From: DASWID01 sp049682815
GTDB taxonomy: Bacteria > Desulfobacterota_D > UBA1144 > Nemesobacterales > CSP1-2
Direction of reading: 5' to 3'
Assembly (NCBI GenBank): GCA_049682815.1
Contig: JBAUII010000053.1
Span: 1 to 64,000, forward strand
DNA length: 64,000 nucleotides
Shown: positions 44,643-51,659 of the stretch, piece after piece
Position numbering within the stretch: the stretch's first letter is position 1
Layout of the letters: the number at the start of each line of letters is the position of its first letter
Program-made: the position numbers and the translations under genes
Notes under the pieces: generated by a model
What the model was told of the DNA's origin: nothing
The model's input: only the letters and a program-made list of their open reading frames with translations
Databases searched by the model: none

Positions 44643-44732
44643 TTTATATTACCTCCTTATTCTTTAAGTTTTTTTTGTGCTTACAATTCTTAGTATAAGC
44701 ATTCCAGTATAATGGAAGGTCAAGAGAAAATT

Positions 44733-45710
44733 TTACTTTTTCCATTTTATTGAGAACTTCTGAATTCGATTGTTGCCCCAATCTACTACGAATATATTTT
44801 CATCATCGTCTACTGCCACATCGGTAGGACGTTCAAATTCCCCAGGGGCTGAGCCCTGTTTACCAAAGGAAGTAATAAAATCCCCCTCCCGGCTTAATAT
44901 CTGAATCCGATGATTATAAAAGTCAGCGACGTATACTCTTCCTTCACTACCAGTATCAATACCCGTTGCCACGTGAAACCATCCTTTCCTGCTTCCCTGA
45001 ATTCCAAGGCCAAAGGGGCCTCCCCATTTATTTAAAAATTCTCCTTCAGAACTAAAGACTTGAATACGGTTATTATATGCGTCGGCAATATAAATACTGT
45101 TGTCTTTACTAATTGCCACATCAGTTGGATAGTGAAGTTTCCCACTAAACCAGCGGCCTGGTTCTCCTATTTGTGTAAGAAACTCCCCAGTTGGAGAAAA
45201 CTTTTGAACTATATGATTATAGAAGTCAGCAACGTAAATATTGCCGCTTTTATCAACTGCTAGACCTGAAGGTGCATCAAATTCACCTTTGCCATTTCCA
45301 GTCCCTCCAAAAGCCATGAGGGATTTCCCTTCGGATGTGAATTTCTGAACCCTGTCGTTCCCATACTCAGTGACATAAAGATTATTCTTACCATCTAAAC
45401 TTATGTGCATTGGAATATTAAGCTCTCCTTCTTTTGACCCTTCTTTACCCCAGGATGAGACGAACTTCCCGTCGTTTGAGGACTTCTGTATTCGATCATT
45501 TCCCGAATCCGAGACATAGACATTTGCTCGTTTATCGATAGCTATTCCAATAGGTTGATTAAATTCTCCATCACCCTTCCCATATTTTCCCCATTGTAGT
45601 AGAAACTTGACTTGAGAAGTTTCTCCGAATTTTATACTAGGTTCTATAATAAGAAATCCTATAATAATTAAGAGTACTAAAGGGGGTAGGTATTTTAATA
45701 CTCTTTTCAT
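44733..45710 (-). CDS. NHL-repeat beta-propeller protein, membrane-anchored or exported
   Basis: 325 residues. The N-terminus has a hydrophobic helix (about 8-24) as signal or anchor. Six repeats of about 47 residues follow, each with GEFNQPIGIAIDKRANVYVSDSGN-like core (pattern: F-P-xG-A-D-xNIYVAD-xN-RIQKF). These form a six-bladed NHL propeller facing the periplasm. NHL propellers bind ligands or act as lyases/thiol-associated scaffolds; here the function is unknown. It lies directly downstream of merR and the MerT-like gene, probably the same transcript. Confidence 0.82.
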   Translation of the reverse strand: MKRVLKYLPPLVLLIIIGFLIIEPSIKFGETSQVKFLLQWGKYGKGDGEFNQPIGIAIDKRANVYVSDSGNDRIQKSSNDGKFVSSWGKEGSKEGELNIPMHISLDGKNNLYVTEYGNDRVQKFTSEGKSLMAFGGTGNGKGEFDAPSGLAVDKSGNIYVADFYNHIVQKFSPTGEFLTQIGEPGRWFSGKLHYPTDVAISKDNSIYIADAYNNRIQVFSSEGEFLNKWGGPFGLGIQGSRKGWFHVATGIDTGSEGRVYVADFYNHRIQILSREGDFITSFGKQGSAPGEFERPTDVAVDDDENIFVVDWGNNRIQKFSIKWKK

Positions 45711-45758
45711 AAAACCCCTCTGCTTTTGCTTTGTAACGAATGATCGGGCTAGACCATT

Positions 45759-46100
45759 TTAGATAGCCATTAAACCAAATCTAGAGGCCCAAAGAGCCAG
45801 GGCTCCAACTGTAAATGCCCAGGTCACAGTCTTACTTATCCTGCTTCCATGCCTTTTATAATAGATTAGGTAATGCGCTCTTCCTAAAAGAAGAAGGGAA
45901 ACAATAAAAAGTGGAAAGAGGACTTCTACAAGAAATAACCTTGTTGCCCCTGCGGCTCCGAAAAACCCGAGAAGAGATAGACCCACAGGCGTTATGCAAC
46001 ACCAGGGAATAGAAAAGAAGAGAGCTCCGAGGCTTAATTTTACATTCCCATTCGCTTTGAGTTCGTTAAGGTCTTTAACTTCGATTCGTTTTCTAATCAT
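45759..46100 (-). CDS. MerT-like mercury/metal transport membrane protein
   Basis: 113 residues with three to four predicted helices. The first helix holds a vicinal Cys pair in IPWCCITPVGLSLLGFFGAAG, comparable to the CC pair in helix 1 of MerT (SLCCIGPLVFVVLG in the true merT at 56.0 kb). A charged N-terminal extension of about 20 residues is unlike MerT. It probably moves Hg(II) or another thiophilic ion through the inner membrane. It starts 9 nt after merR. Confidence 0.68.
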   Translation of the reverse strand: MIRKRIEVKDLNELKANGNVKLSLGALFFSIPWCCITPVGLSLLGFFGAAGATRLFLVEVLFPLFIVSLLLLGRAHYLIYYKRHGSRISKTVTWAFTVGALALWASRFGLMAI

Positions 46101-46109
46101 ATCTTATGC

Positions 46110-46580
46110 TTATTTTTTATTGAATAACGATCTCTTAGAAGAATTTTTAGATACCCGAACGGTAACCTTCTCAATTTGAGGGCAAATTCCCTCACCTTTA
46201 TCGTCTTCTACTGTTTTCATACTTGCCCATTCGTCTTCAAGTTTTGTAAGCTCTCGTCTGAGCGTGGTTAGTTCGGTCAGCTTCTGCTCGAGATCAATGA
46301 CTCTTTGTCTTAAAATCCCTCGAACATGGCTACAAGGCTTAAACCCTCTATCCCTTAAAGCAAGGACCTCTTTAATTTCCCTCAGGGTAAACCCCAAGCT
46401 TTGGGCTTTCTTTATGAAATTAATCCGCTTTATTGTATCTTGAGAATAGATCCTATAGTTATTGTTTTTTTCTCGTCTGGGTTTTGGTAAAAGGTTGATT
46501 TCTTCATAGTAACGAATGGTTTTAGAATTAATACCAGTTTGCGTTGCTACATGACCAATAAAAAGCGGTTTCTCTTTCAT
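46110..46580 (-). CDS. MerR-family metal-responsive regulator
   Basis: 156 residues from ATG 46580, with GGAGG 8 nt upstream. The N-terminal winged helix has IGHVATQTGINSKTIRYYEEI and LGFTLREIKEVL, followed by the long dimerisation helix. C83 (FKPCSHV) matches MerR C82, and C133 (GICPQIE) matches C126, but the counterpart of MerR C117 is missing. So it could sense Hg, Pb, Zn or Cu. It activates long-spacer promoters; one is at 46856-46887 just upstream of its own operon. Confidence 0.85.
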   Translation of the reverse strand: MKEKPLFIGHVATQTGINSKTIRYYEEINLLPKPRREKNNNYRIYSQDTIKRINFIKKAQSLGFTLREIKEVLALRDRGFKPCSHVRGILRQRVIDLEQKLTELTTLRRELTKLEDEWASMKTVEDDKGEGICPQIEKVTVRVSKNSSKRSLFNKK

Positions 46581-46645
46581 TTCTTTATCCTCCACATGGG
46601 CTAAATTGAGGAAGGTGGGGGACGGCCACCTCCCCCTAAAATGGG

Positions 46646-46819
46646 CTAAAGCTGTCCAAGTGCGCCGCTAATGATCTTCTCAACAAGTGTATTCCATTCG
46701 AATTTATTGAGCGTCACCATATTACCCACTTCTCCAATTGTCGCATGATTATCGTAGATTTTTACCTCGGGGCATAAGTCACATGCTGGGCAAAGGTAAA
46801 CTGTTTCTTTTGGCTCCAT
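46646..46819 (-). CDS. 57-residue protein with N-terminal CPACDLC motif
   Basis: ATG 46819 has AGGAGGT upstream. The first 25 residues contain YLCPACDLCPEVKIYD, a C-x2-C-x2-C thiol cluster, and the remainder IGEVGNMVTLNKFEWNTLVEKI is a short helical tail. The family is not recognised. It is the first gene after a MerR-type promoter and precedes merR, which suggests a metal-responsive thiol protein, perhaps a metal chaperone. Confidence 0.7.
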   Translation of the reverse strand: MEPKETVYLCPACDLCPEVKIYDNHATIGEVGNMVTLNKFEWNTLVEKIISGALGQL

Positions 46820-46855
46820 TCTTCTCACCTCCTAAATTTTGGAGTTTTATTTTTA

Positions 46856-46887
46856 ATTGTACACGTTACAGTAAAGGGGAATGTCAA
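46856..46887 (-). promoter_or_regulatory. Long-spacer MerR-type promoter
   Basis: On the minus strand a consensus -35 TTGACA (46882-46887) is separated from TACAAT (46856-46861) by 20 bp, longer than the usual 17 and typical of promoters that MerR proteins untwist. The spacer ACATTCCCCTTTACTGTAAC shows partial dyad symmetry (ACATT...AACGT). It would drive the 57-residue protein, merR, the MerT-like gene and perhaps the genes beyond. Confidence 0.6.
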
Positions 46888-47062
46888 GGGGGTCTTGCGA
46901 AGACGATTGTTACAAATCGAAGAATTGTTATAAAATACGATATTCTCTACTGTGAAAACTTAAAGAAAATAGCAATATATTCAGAAGGAGAATTATATAA
47001 GTATAGGCAAATCAAGAGAAATCTAGGAAAAATCTTTTAAAGATTTTATATTCGCTCGAATC

Positions 47063-47311
47063 TTAAGTCTTTATTTTTTCGACTACCTTCGCCATAAAAT
47101 CTTTCTTCTCGTCGTCTGACATTCCGACACAGGTTTGTTCCACAAGAGCACCGACCATTTTAAGTGTGAAAGCAATGCGATCTTTCTTCTGCATATTTTG
47201 AAGCATCATGCCCAAACATTTAGGCATCATCTCCATCATCATCTCAGGTTTATCACCCTGCATCATTTTAAACATCATTCCCATCATGTCATTTTTTCCT
47301 TCATGACTCAT
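47063..47311 (-). CDS. Methionine-rich 82-residue protein
   Basis: ATG 47311 with GGAGGGG upstream. Met makes up about one fifth of the sequence: NDMMGMMFKMMQGDK and MMMEMMPKCLGMMLQNM in the N-terminal half, followed by a helical TLKMVGALVEQTCVGMSDDEKKDFMAKVVEKI with two Cys overall. No signal peptide. The Met/Cys content suggests binding of Cu(I) or Hg(II) in the cytoplasm. No family name known to me. It lies downstream of the DGC-domain gene. Confidence 0.65.
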   Translation of the reverse strand: MSHEGKNDMMGMMFKMMQGDKPEMMMEMMPKCLGMMLQNMQKKDRIAFTLKMVGALVEQTCVGMSDDEKKDFMAKVVEKIKT

Positions 47312-47468
47312 GATAATCACCCCTCCATTAAAGTTATGTCATTTCCCTAAATTGCGCAAAATTATCTAAACACTGTGACAGAGAATTCATATTTCATAGA
47401 AAGCTTCTGATAAATACTTAGCAAATCAAATATGATGAATATGGGTATATTTGTCACCCTGTCTAATA

Positions 47469-47975
47469 CTAACCCCGCTGGCATTCGCTTCTTAGCGGTT
47501 CATTTTTTTCTTTTAGCATTACAAGAATTTTATCAGCAACCTCCTGCGCCACCTCTTTCCGCTCAACTTCTGGAACGTCGTCCATATGGAAAACATCCGT
47601 ATACTTCTTGTATAAGGGGAGCGCATCGATTTGGACTATCTTTTCTTCATCGACTAGATTTTTCAGGATTCTACCGACACACTTCAAGAAACAACCATCA
47701 ATCATAATGATCTTCTCGGCTTCCTTTACCCATTGTGCCATAGATGAATGGGGTACTAAAGCTACTTCCGCATAGCAACATCGTGCGTATGGCTGTTCCT
47801 TAGCAACCATATTAGCTGCAAGCCGGGCGATTTCTCCTCGAATGCAAGGCCCCTCGCAAGATAGAACGGGGGTTTTCTTGTCGACGATATTCTGTTTTGC
47901 CCAGTTTTCACCTGCGGGGCAAACCCCTTTCACCGCTTCAACCTCGAGGGAAAAATTCGGTGTTGAACTGTTCAT
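47469..47975 (-). CDS. DGC-domain putative zinc-binding protein
   Basis: 168 residues. Hallmarks of the DGC family are CEGPCIRGEIARLAANMV (thiol pair), ARCCYAEVALV, and IIMIDGCFLKCVGRIL, which carries the name-giving DGC and a following Cys. Such proteins are thought to bind zinc through their four conserved Cys and often occur near metal-resistance or oxyanion genes. AGGAGG precedes ATG 47975. Cytoplasmic. It is followed by the Met-rich protein gene. Confidence 0.78.
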   Translation of the reverse strand: MNSSTPNFSLEVEAVKGVCPAGENWAKQNIVDKKTPVLSCEGPCIRGEIARLAANMVAKEQPYARCCYAEVALVPHSSMAQWVKEAEKIIMIDGCFLKCVGRILKNLVDEEKIVQIDALPLYKKYTDVFHMDDVPEVERKEVAQEVADKILVMLKEKNEPLRSECQRG

Positions 47976-48038
47976 AAAAGCCTCCTTTTCCGGTGATAAT
48001 CAATTCTTTTTTAAGTATGAATCCACACCAGAAAAACT

Positions 48039-48269
48039 TTATTCATTATTTTGACTTATAACACTTTTTTTTTCATCGTATTCCTTCTTGTCGATTTCAC
48101 CTAAGGCATATCGTTTATTCAGAATCTCCAGGGATGGATCAGATGAACTACTCCGATGCCTGCCTCCCATGCAGCCCATCGATCCTCGCATCATAAAAAG
48201 GCAAAGGACAATCATTATGATCGGAAATATCCACCAGAAGGCATATCCGAAACTCTCCCATCCAAGCAT
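48039..48269 (-). CDS. SHOCT-domain small membrane protein
   Basis: 76 residues. A transmembrane helix (10-26) is followed by a Gly/Met linker (MRGSMGCMGG) and a SHOCT domain: DPSLEILNKRYALGEIDKKEYDEKK (pattern: ILKxRYAxGEIxxEEYxxxK). SHOCT modules are short oligomerisation motifs on small membrane proteins common in copper/mercury clusters. A paralogue is at 51321-51557. It is between the DGC protein and the sigma factor genes. Confidence 0.8.
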   Translation of the reverse strand: MLGWESFGYAFWWIFPIIMIVLCLFMMRGSMGCMGGRHRSSSSDPSLEILNKRYALGEIDKKEYDEKKSVISQNNE

Positions 48270-48330
48270 TTGCGTTCCCTCCTATCTATTCTAATCTTAT
48301 AGACGGAGGTCAGAGGTGAAAGGATACACT

Positions 48331-48954
48331 TTAATCAGTCTTCTTAAATTCCCTAAAGGCGCTCTTCAGGTCACAAGCCAATTCATTTCGTTCATCACGA
48401 TAGAAATTGCAATGAGTCTCCAGTTCTTTCTTTATTTTTGCTCTGGCACGGTGTAACCTGATTTTGACGGCATCGAGACTTAACCCTAGGATTTCAGCAA
48501 TCTCTTGATTTTTTAAGCCTTCCAACTCGCTGAGTACGAGAACAGTCTTGTAATTCTCCGGGAGCTTCTCAACAAAGTTCCGAATACACTCATTCATTTC
48601 TTTTCGAATAAGCTGTTGTTCAACGGAAGGCGCCTTTTCTCCTGTCCACACCACATTAACCTCAGTTGCTACTTCGCCTTCTGCAATTGAATCTTTTGAT
48701 AATCTATTCCGAACCATCTTTTGAAAAGACGGACTACGAAGTCTATCCAAAGCGGCATTGGTCGCAATACGATACAGCCAGGTGGACAACAGTCGAGATT
48801 CGCCTCTAAAACTTTTCAATTTTTGGTTGACCTTAAAAAAGACTTCTTGGGTCAGGTCCTCAGCCTCAGCCTTACCAACTAATCGTGAAAGGTAGCCGTG
48901 TATCTTAGGCTGAAAGGTGTCATAAATGTTCTGAAAGTCTAATTCTTTAGACAT
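48331..48954 (-). CDS. sigZ: SigZ-like ECF sigma factor with C-terminal Cys tail
   Basis: 207 residues. Region 2 has FQPKIHGYLSRLVGKAEAEDL and TQEVFFKV, then STWLYRIATNAALDRLR. Region 4 has LPENYKTVLVLSELEGLKNQE, EIAEILGLSLDAVK and RLHRARA. A tail with HCNFYRDERNELACDLK (two Cys) matches the SigZ group, in which the tail may sense redox or metal. There is no adjacent anti-sigma gene. It lies in the thiol-rich island, 22 nt downstream of the MtrA/DUF4346 gene, so it may control the island. Confidence 0.82.
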   Translation of the reverse strand: MSKELDFQNIYDTFQPKIHGYLSRLVGKAEAEDLTQEVFFKVNQKLKSFRGESRLLSTWLYRIATNAALDRLRSPSFQKMVRNRLSKDSIAEGEVATEVNVVWTGEKAPSVEQQLIRKEMNECIRNFVEKLPENYKTVLVLSELEGLKNQEIAEILGLSLDAVKIRLHRARAKIKKELETHCNFYRDERNELACDLKSAFREFKKTD

Positions 48955-48976
48955 TTAGGCTCTTCGCGTTCGTATT

Positions 48977-50095
48977 CTATGCACCATCTTGGATATACTT
49001 GAATCCAAATTTCATTGAAAGCTCTGCCCTTGCTAGTTCCTTTCCGATATATGCGGCATGGCTCAATTGCGTAATCCACCCGTATTCTATAATCGTCGAG
49101 TAGATGCTTTTTGCATCTTGACCCTCTATTACATGTTGAAGTTTGTTATCGTAAGAGTAATGCTCTACCATGATGATACCTTTTTCCTGTCGGGGAATAA
49201 TCACAAAGTAACCAGCTTTGTCTAGCTCGATTTTTGCATGTGATTTCGCTTTTATGATCGGCACAGACGAAATCTGAACACGTTCTGCTTTATCAGAATT
49301 CTCCTCACAAATAGAAGAGGAAATTATCATTTGTGAAAGCTCATTGATTTTTTCTATTATTATCGCCTCGTCTTCACAGCTTATCATATCCACAACCTGA
49401 ACATCTTTTCGAAAGGCTTCCACCTCTTCCTGAGTCACATTTCTTAAAAATGGACGCTTCCCAGGAGACCCTATAACTCTAGCTTTCTCATCAATTCCAT
49501 TTTCTCCAAGAGCAAGGAAAGTTTTTCCCGGCAGATGATCCTTCGAGTCTTTTCCAGTTAGCAGAAGATAACGTATTGTCGGATTGGTAATCGTGTTTTT
49601 GATGACTTTGTCAATGCCTATGTTTTCTGTCTCAGTTTTTCCGACAATGCAAAGCCCCTTTGGCTTAATACTGGCAAGCCTTTCAGAAAGTTCTACGCTG
49701 GCAAGAGTAGAAACTGCAATTGGACAACTCTGATCATCACATAAGGAAAAATAATCTCCTGGAACAGGAGGCCAGGTTTGTTGTCTAATCTCAAATCCAC
49801 AACGTAAAGATCTCGGCTCTGCTATTTCAGGGAATTCATGAGCAAATATATTCATAGCTTCTGCAGGGTAACAATACTCACAACCGAGACACTCATACTT
49901 AATGGGTTCCATAAGCTTGAGCCAATGTTCTATGTTTTTAAGCACTTCCGAGGAATCCTGAGTCTGGTCCAAGGGAAAAGCGGTGTGAAGGTTCCCCAAT
50001 GTCTGCTTCATACATCCGCATTTTCTACACTTCTCAAGACCCATTCCTTCTTGCAGTTCGGATTTAATTTTATCTAACTGAAATTTCTCAGCCAT
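48977..50095 (-). CDS. MtrA-like/DUF4346 protein with N-terminal Cys cluster
   Basis: 372 residues from ATG 50095 (AAGGA 10 nt upstream). Residues 20-75 carry CRKCGC and CLGCEYC, six Cys that could bind Fe-S or Zn. Residues 108-240 resemble methanogen MtrA, the corrinoid subunit of methyl-H4MPT:CoM methyltransferase: WPPVPGDYF, TENIGIDKVI, NPTIRYLLLTG, FLALGENGIDE and VQVVDMI. Residues 287-370 match DUF4346: MVEHYSYDNKLQHVIEGQDA and TQLSHAAYIGKELARAELS. In MtrA the cobalt-ligand His is in CHTEN; here the site reads ETEN, so it may not bind corrinoid as MtrA does. No membrane helix. Function is unknown. Confidence 0.75.
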   Translation of the reverse strand: MAEKFQLDKIKSELQEGMGLEKCRKCGCMKQTLGNLHTAFPLDQTQDSSEVLKNIEHWLKLMEPIKYECLGCEYCYPAEAMNIFAHEFPEIAEPRSLRCGFEIRQQTWPPVPGDYFSLCDDQSCPIAVSTLASVELSERLASIKPKGLCIVGKTETENIGIDKVIKNTITNPTIRYLLLTGKDSKDHLPGKTFLALGENGIDEKARVIGSPGKRPFLRNVTQEEVEAFRKDVQVVDMISCEDEAIIIEKINELSQMIISSSICEENSDKAERVQISSVPIIKAKSHAKIELDKAGYFVIIPRQEKGIIMVEHYSYDNKLQHVIEGQDAKSIYSTIIEYGWITQLSHAAYIGKELARAELSMKFGFKYIQDGA

Positions 50096-50176
50096 ACTGC
50101 TCAATTCCTTAGTTCGTAAATTTAAAAATTATTAGAGATGCCGAACCACTTTATTATACCGTTTCGGTTTTGGTTT

Positions 50177-50371
50177 TTAGCAGCAATCATTTTGTTTTGG
50201 AGGACATTTTCCACTTCTATAGGGGCAAAAAACACAACATTCACCCGGTTTGAGTTTAATTAGTGTTTTACATTTCGTATATTCGTTAAAAAACCGGCAG
50301 ACATCAACGGGCATCGTTTCTTCCTTCTCAAATTCACAATTTGGACAGTTGTTTGCGCATCGCAATTCCAT
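50177..50371 (-). CDS. GDCCVxC-type small Cys-rich protein
   Basis: 64 residues with eleven Cys. An N-terminal CANNCPNCEFEKEETMPVDVC knuckle region is followed by KPGECCVFCPYRSGKCPPKQ (split: KPGECCVFC, SGKCPPKQ) and a final CC. This is the layout of GDCCVxC-domain (seleno)proteins, small putative metal-binding proteins often found in mercury-resistance clusters; here Asp is replaced by Glu (ECCVFC) and no selenocysteine is needed. It is 18 nt from the HAD gene upstream, so likely in one transcript. Confidence 0.82.
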   Translation of the reverse strand: MELRCANNCPNCEFEKEETMPVDVCRFFNEYTKCKTLIKLKPGECCVFCPYRSGKCPPKQNDCC

Positions 50372-50389
50372 TCTTTTTGACTCTTACTC

Positions 50390-51091
50390 TCAGTGATTAG
50401 TAGATAGGCTGATGATATTCGCTAAATCTTTTAAACTATTTACTGTAACATCTGGTGAAAAGCCAAGCTCATCCCAAGTATTAATATTCGAGCGGTTTAC
50501 GCAACATGTCCAGAAACCAAAGGACTTTGCTCCGTTGACGTCGAATGAATTGGAAGATACGAAGCCAATTGAGAAATGGTTTAAACCTATCTTCTCCAGT
50601 GCTAACTGGTATACGCGTGGACTGGGCTTGTAAACACACACTTCATCTGCGCTGATAATATGCGTGAAAGTTCTTTCAAGCCCGGCGTTTTCTACCATAG
50701 CTTTTAACATTCGTGGAGAGCCATTTGATAGAATTGCCAGTGTATAGTTTGAAAGAGCGTTCAACGCTTGTTGGACTTCCGGGTAGGGATTAAGGTGGAG
50801 ATAGGCTTCCATTAACCTATCACGTATGGATGATTCGCATGGGAGACCCAGAGTCTTACAGGCAAAGATAAGGGCATCTTCTGTTACTTTCCAGAAATCT
50901 GCATAACGTTCCATCAGACTACGAAGCCAGGTGTATTCTAATTGTTTAGTGCGCCAGATCTGACTCAGTGCCTCGCCATGATCCGGGAATAGCTCATTGC
51001 AGATAGAGATAACTGAGTTGGTGTCAAAGAGCGTTCCGTAAGCATCGAATACTAGGGCCTTTATCTCTTGCTCTCGATTCACTCCACTCAT
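50390..51091 (-). CDS. HAD-superfamily (S)-2-haloacid-dehalogenase-type hydrolase
   Basis: 233 residues. The nucleophile Asp is in FDAYGTLFDTNS (about 15-26). QLEYTWLRSLMERY is the type II haloacid-dehalogenase signature, followed by ILSNGSPRML (motif II), YKPSPRVYQLA (motif III Lys) and VSSNSFDVNGAKSFGF (motif IV Asp). The fold and motifs point to hydrolytic dehalogenation of 2-haloacids, in the cytoplasm. Its position in a mercury island is odd; it may act on organometal or another substrate. It is coupled to a 36-codon ORF upstream. Confidence 0.88.
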   Translation of the reverse strand: MSGVNREQEIKALVFDAYGTLFDTNSVISICNELFPDHGEALSQIWRTKQLEYTWLRSLMERYADFWKVTEDALIFACKTLGLPCESSIRDRLMEAYLHLNPYPEVQQALNALSNYTLAILSNGSPRMLKAMVENAGLERTFTHIISADEVCVYKPSPRVYQLALEKIGLNHFSIGFVSSNSFDVNGAKSFGFWTCCVNRSNINTWDELGFSPDVTVNSLKDLANIISLSTNH

Positions 51092-51093
51092 TA

Positions 51094-51204
51094 CTAATAA
51101 CCTCCAGAGGTATAAGAATACAACTTGCCGTTATCTTCACGTCCATGCGGTATAATTGTCGTTCCACCACGTTCAATTACTATGAGATCAAATTTCTTTG
51201 CCAT
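51094..51204 (-). CDS. 36-residue microprotein coupled to the HAD gene
   Basis: ATG 51204 has an AAGGAGG ribosome-binding site. The frame MAKKFDLIVIERGG...GREDNGKLYSYTSGGY ends two bases before the HAD start, and the HAD ribosome-binding GGAGG lies inside its last codons, a sign of translational coupling. The first ten residues echo the MAKxFDLIVIGGG start of FAD-dependent reductases, but the Gly motif is broken (ERGG), so it could be a relic of a merA-like gene or an independent peptide. No family is recognised. Confidence 0.5.
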   Translation of the reverse strand: MAKKFDLIVIERGGTTIIPHGREDNGKLYSYTSGGY

Positions 51205-51320
51205 AATAACGCCTCCTTATCTTTACTGCTTCTTAACTACAGATTTCATTAATGAATGTCAATATTCCAAAGAGAAGTTACGAGCAAATCGAAAGTCCGA
51301 TACAAAGTTGTTCTCTTCAT

Positions 51321-51557
51321 CTATGAAATGTCTTGTTTTTCTTCTTTATACTCTTCTTTAGAAATTTCAGCACGCGCATATCGTTTTTTCAGTATCGCCA
51401 AGGCCGACTCTTCAACTCTACTCCCTTCACCTAATCTAGTTTTCTGATCCACCCATACTACTAGCAGAACGATACCCAGAATCACGACAATCCATATGAT
51501 TATATTGAAAAACATCCATACCCACATTCCTTCACCCATCACGCCGTTTCCCATCAT
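51321..51557 (-). CDS. SHOCT-domain small membrane protein (second copy)
   Basis: 78 residues. A hydrophobic helix (10-35, WVWMFFNIIIWIVVILGIVL) is followed by LGEGSRVEESALAILKKRYA and RAEISKEEYKEEKQDIS, the SHOCT pattern also seen at 48039-48269. GGGAGGAAT lies upstream of the ATG. It is placed between merA and the microprotein on the same strand. Function is unknown; probably a membrane-associated helper of the metal cluster. Confidence 0.8.
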   Translation of the reverse strand: MMGNGVMGEGMWVWMFFNIIIWIVVILGIVLLVVWVDQKTRLGEGSRVEESALAILKKRYARAEISKEEYKEEKQDIS

Positions 51558-51659
51558 ACTTCATTCCTCCCTTTACATATATCATGCTGAAGATAGAAAC
51601 ATTAGAAAGCTAGCCTGAGATAACGAGACTTTGCATCATCTAAGCTTTGCTGCACTTCC

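Noticed and set aside
48977..50095. Calling the MtrA-like protein HgcA or a mercury methylase
   Set aside because: HgcA has a different corrinoid domain (CdhD-like) with a cap-helix Cys and a membrane domain; none is present here.
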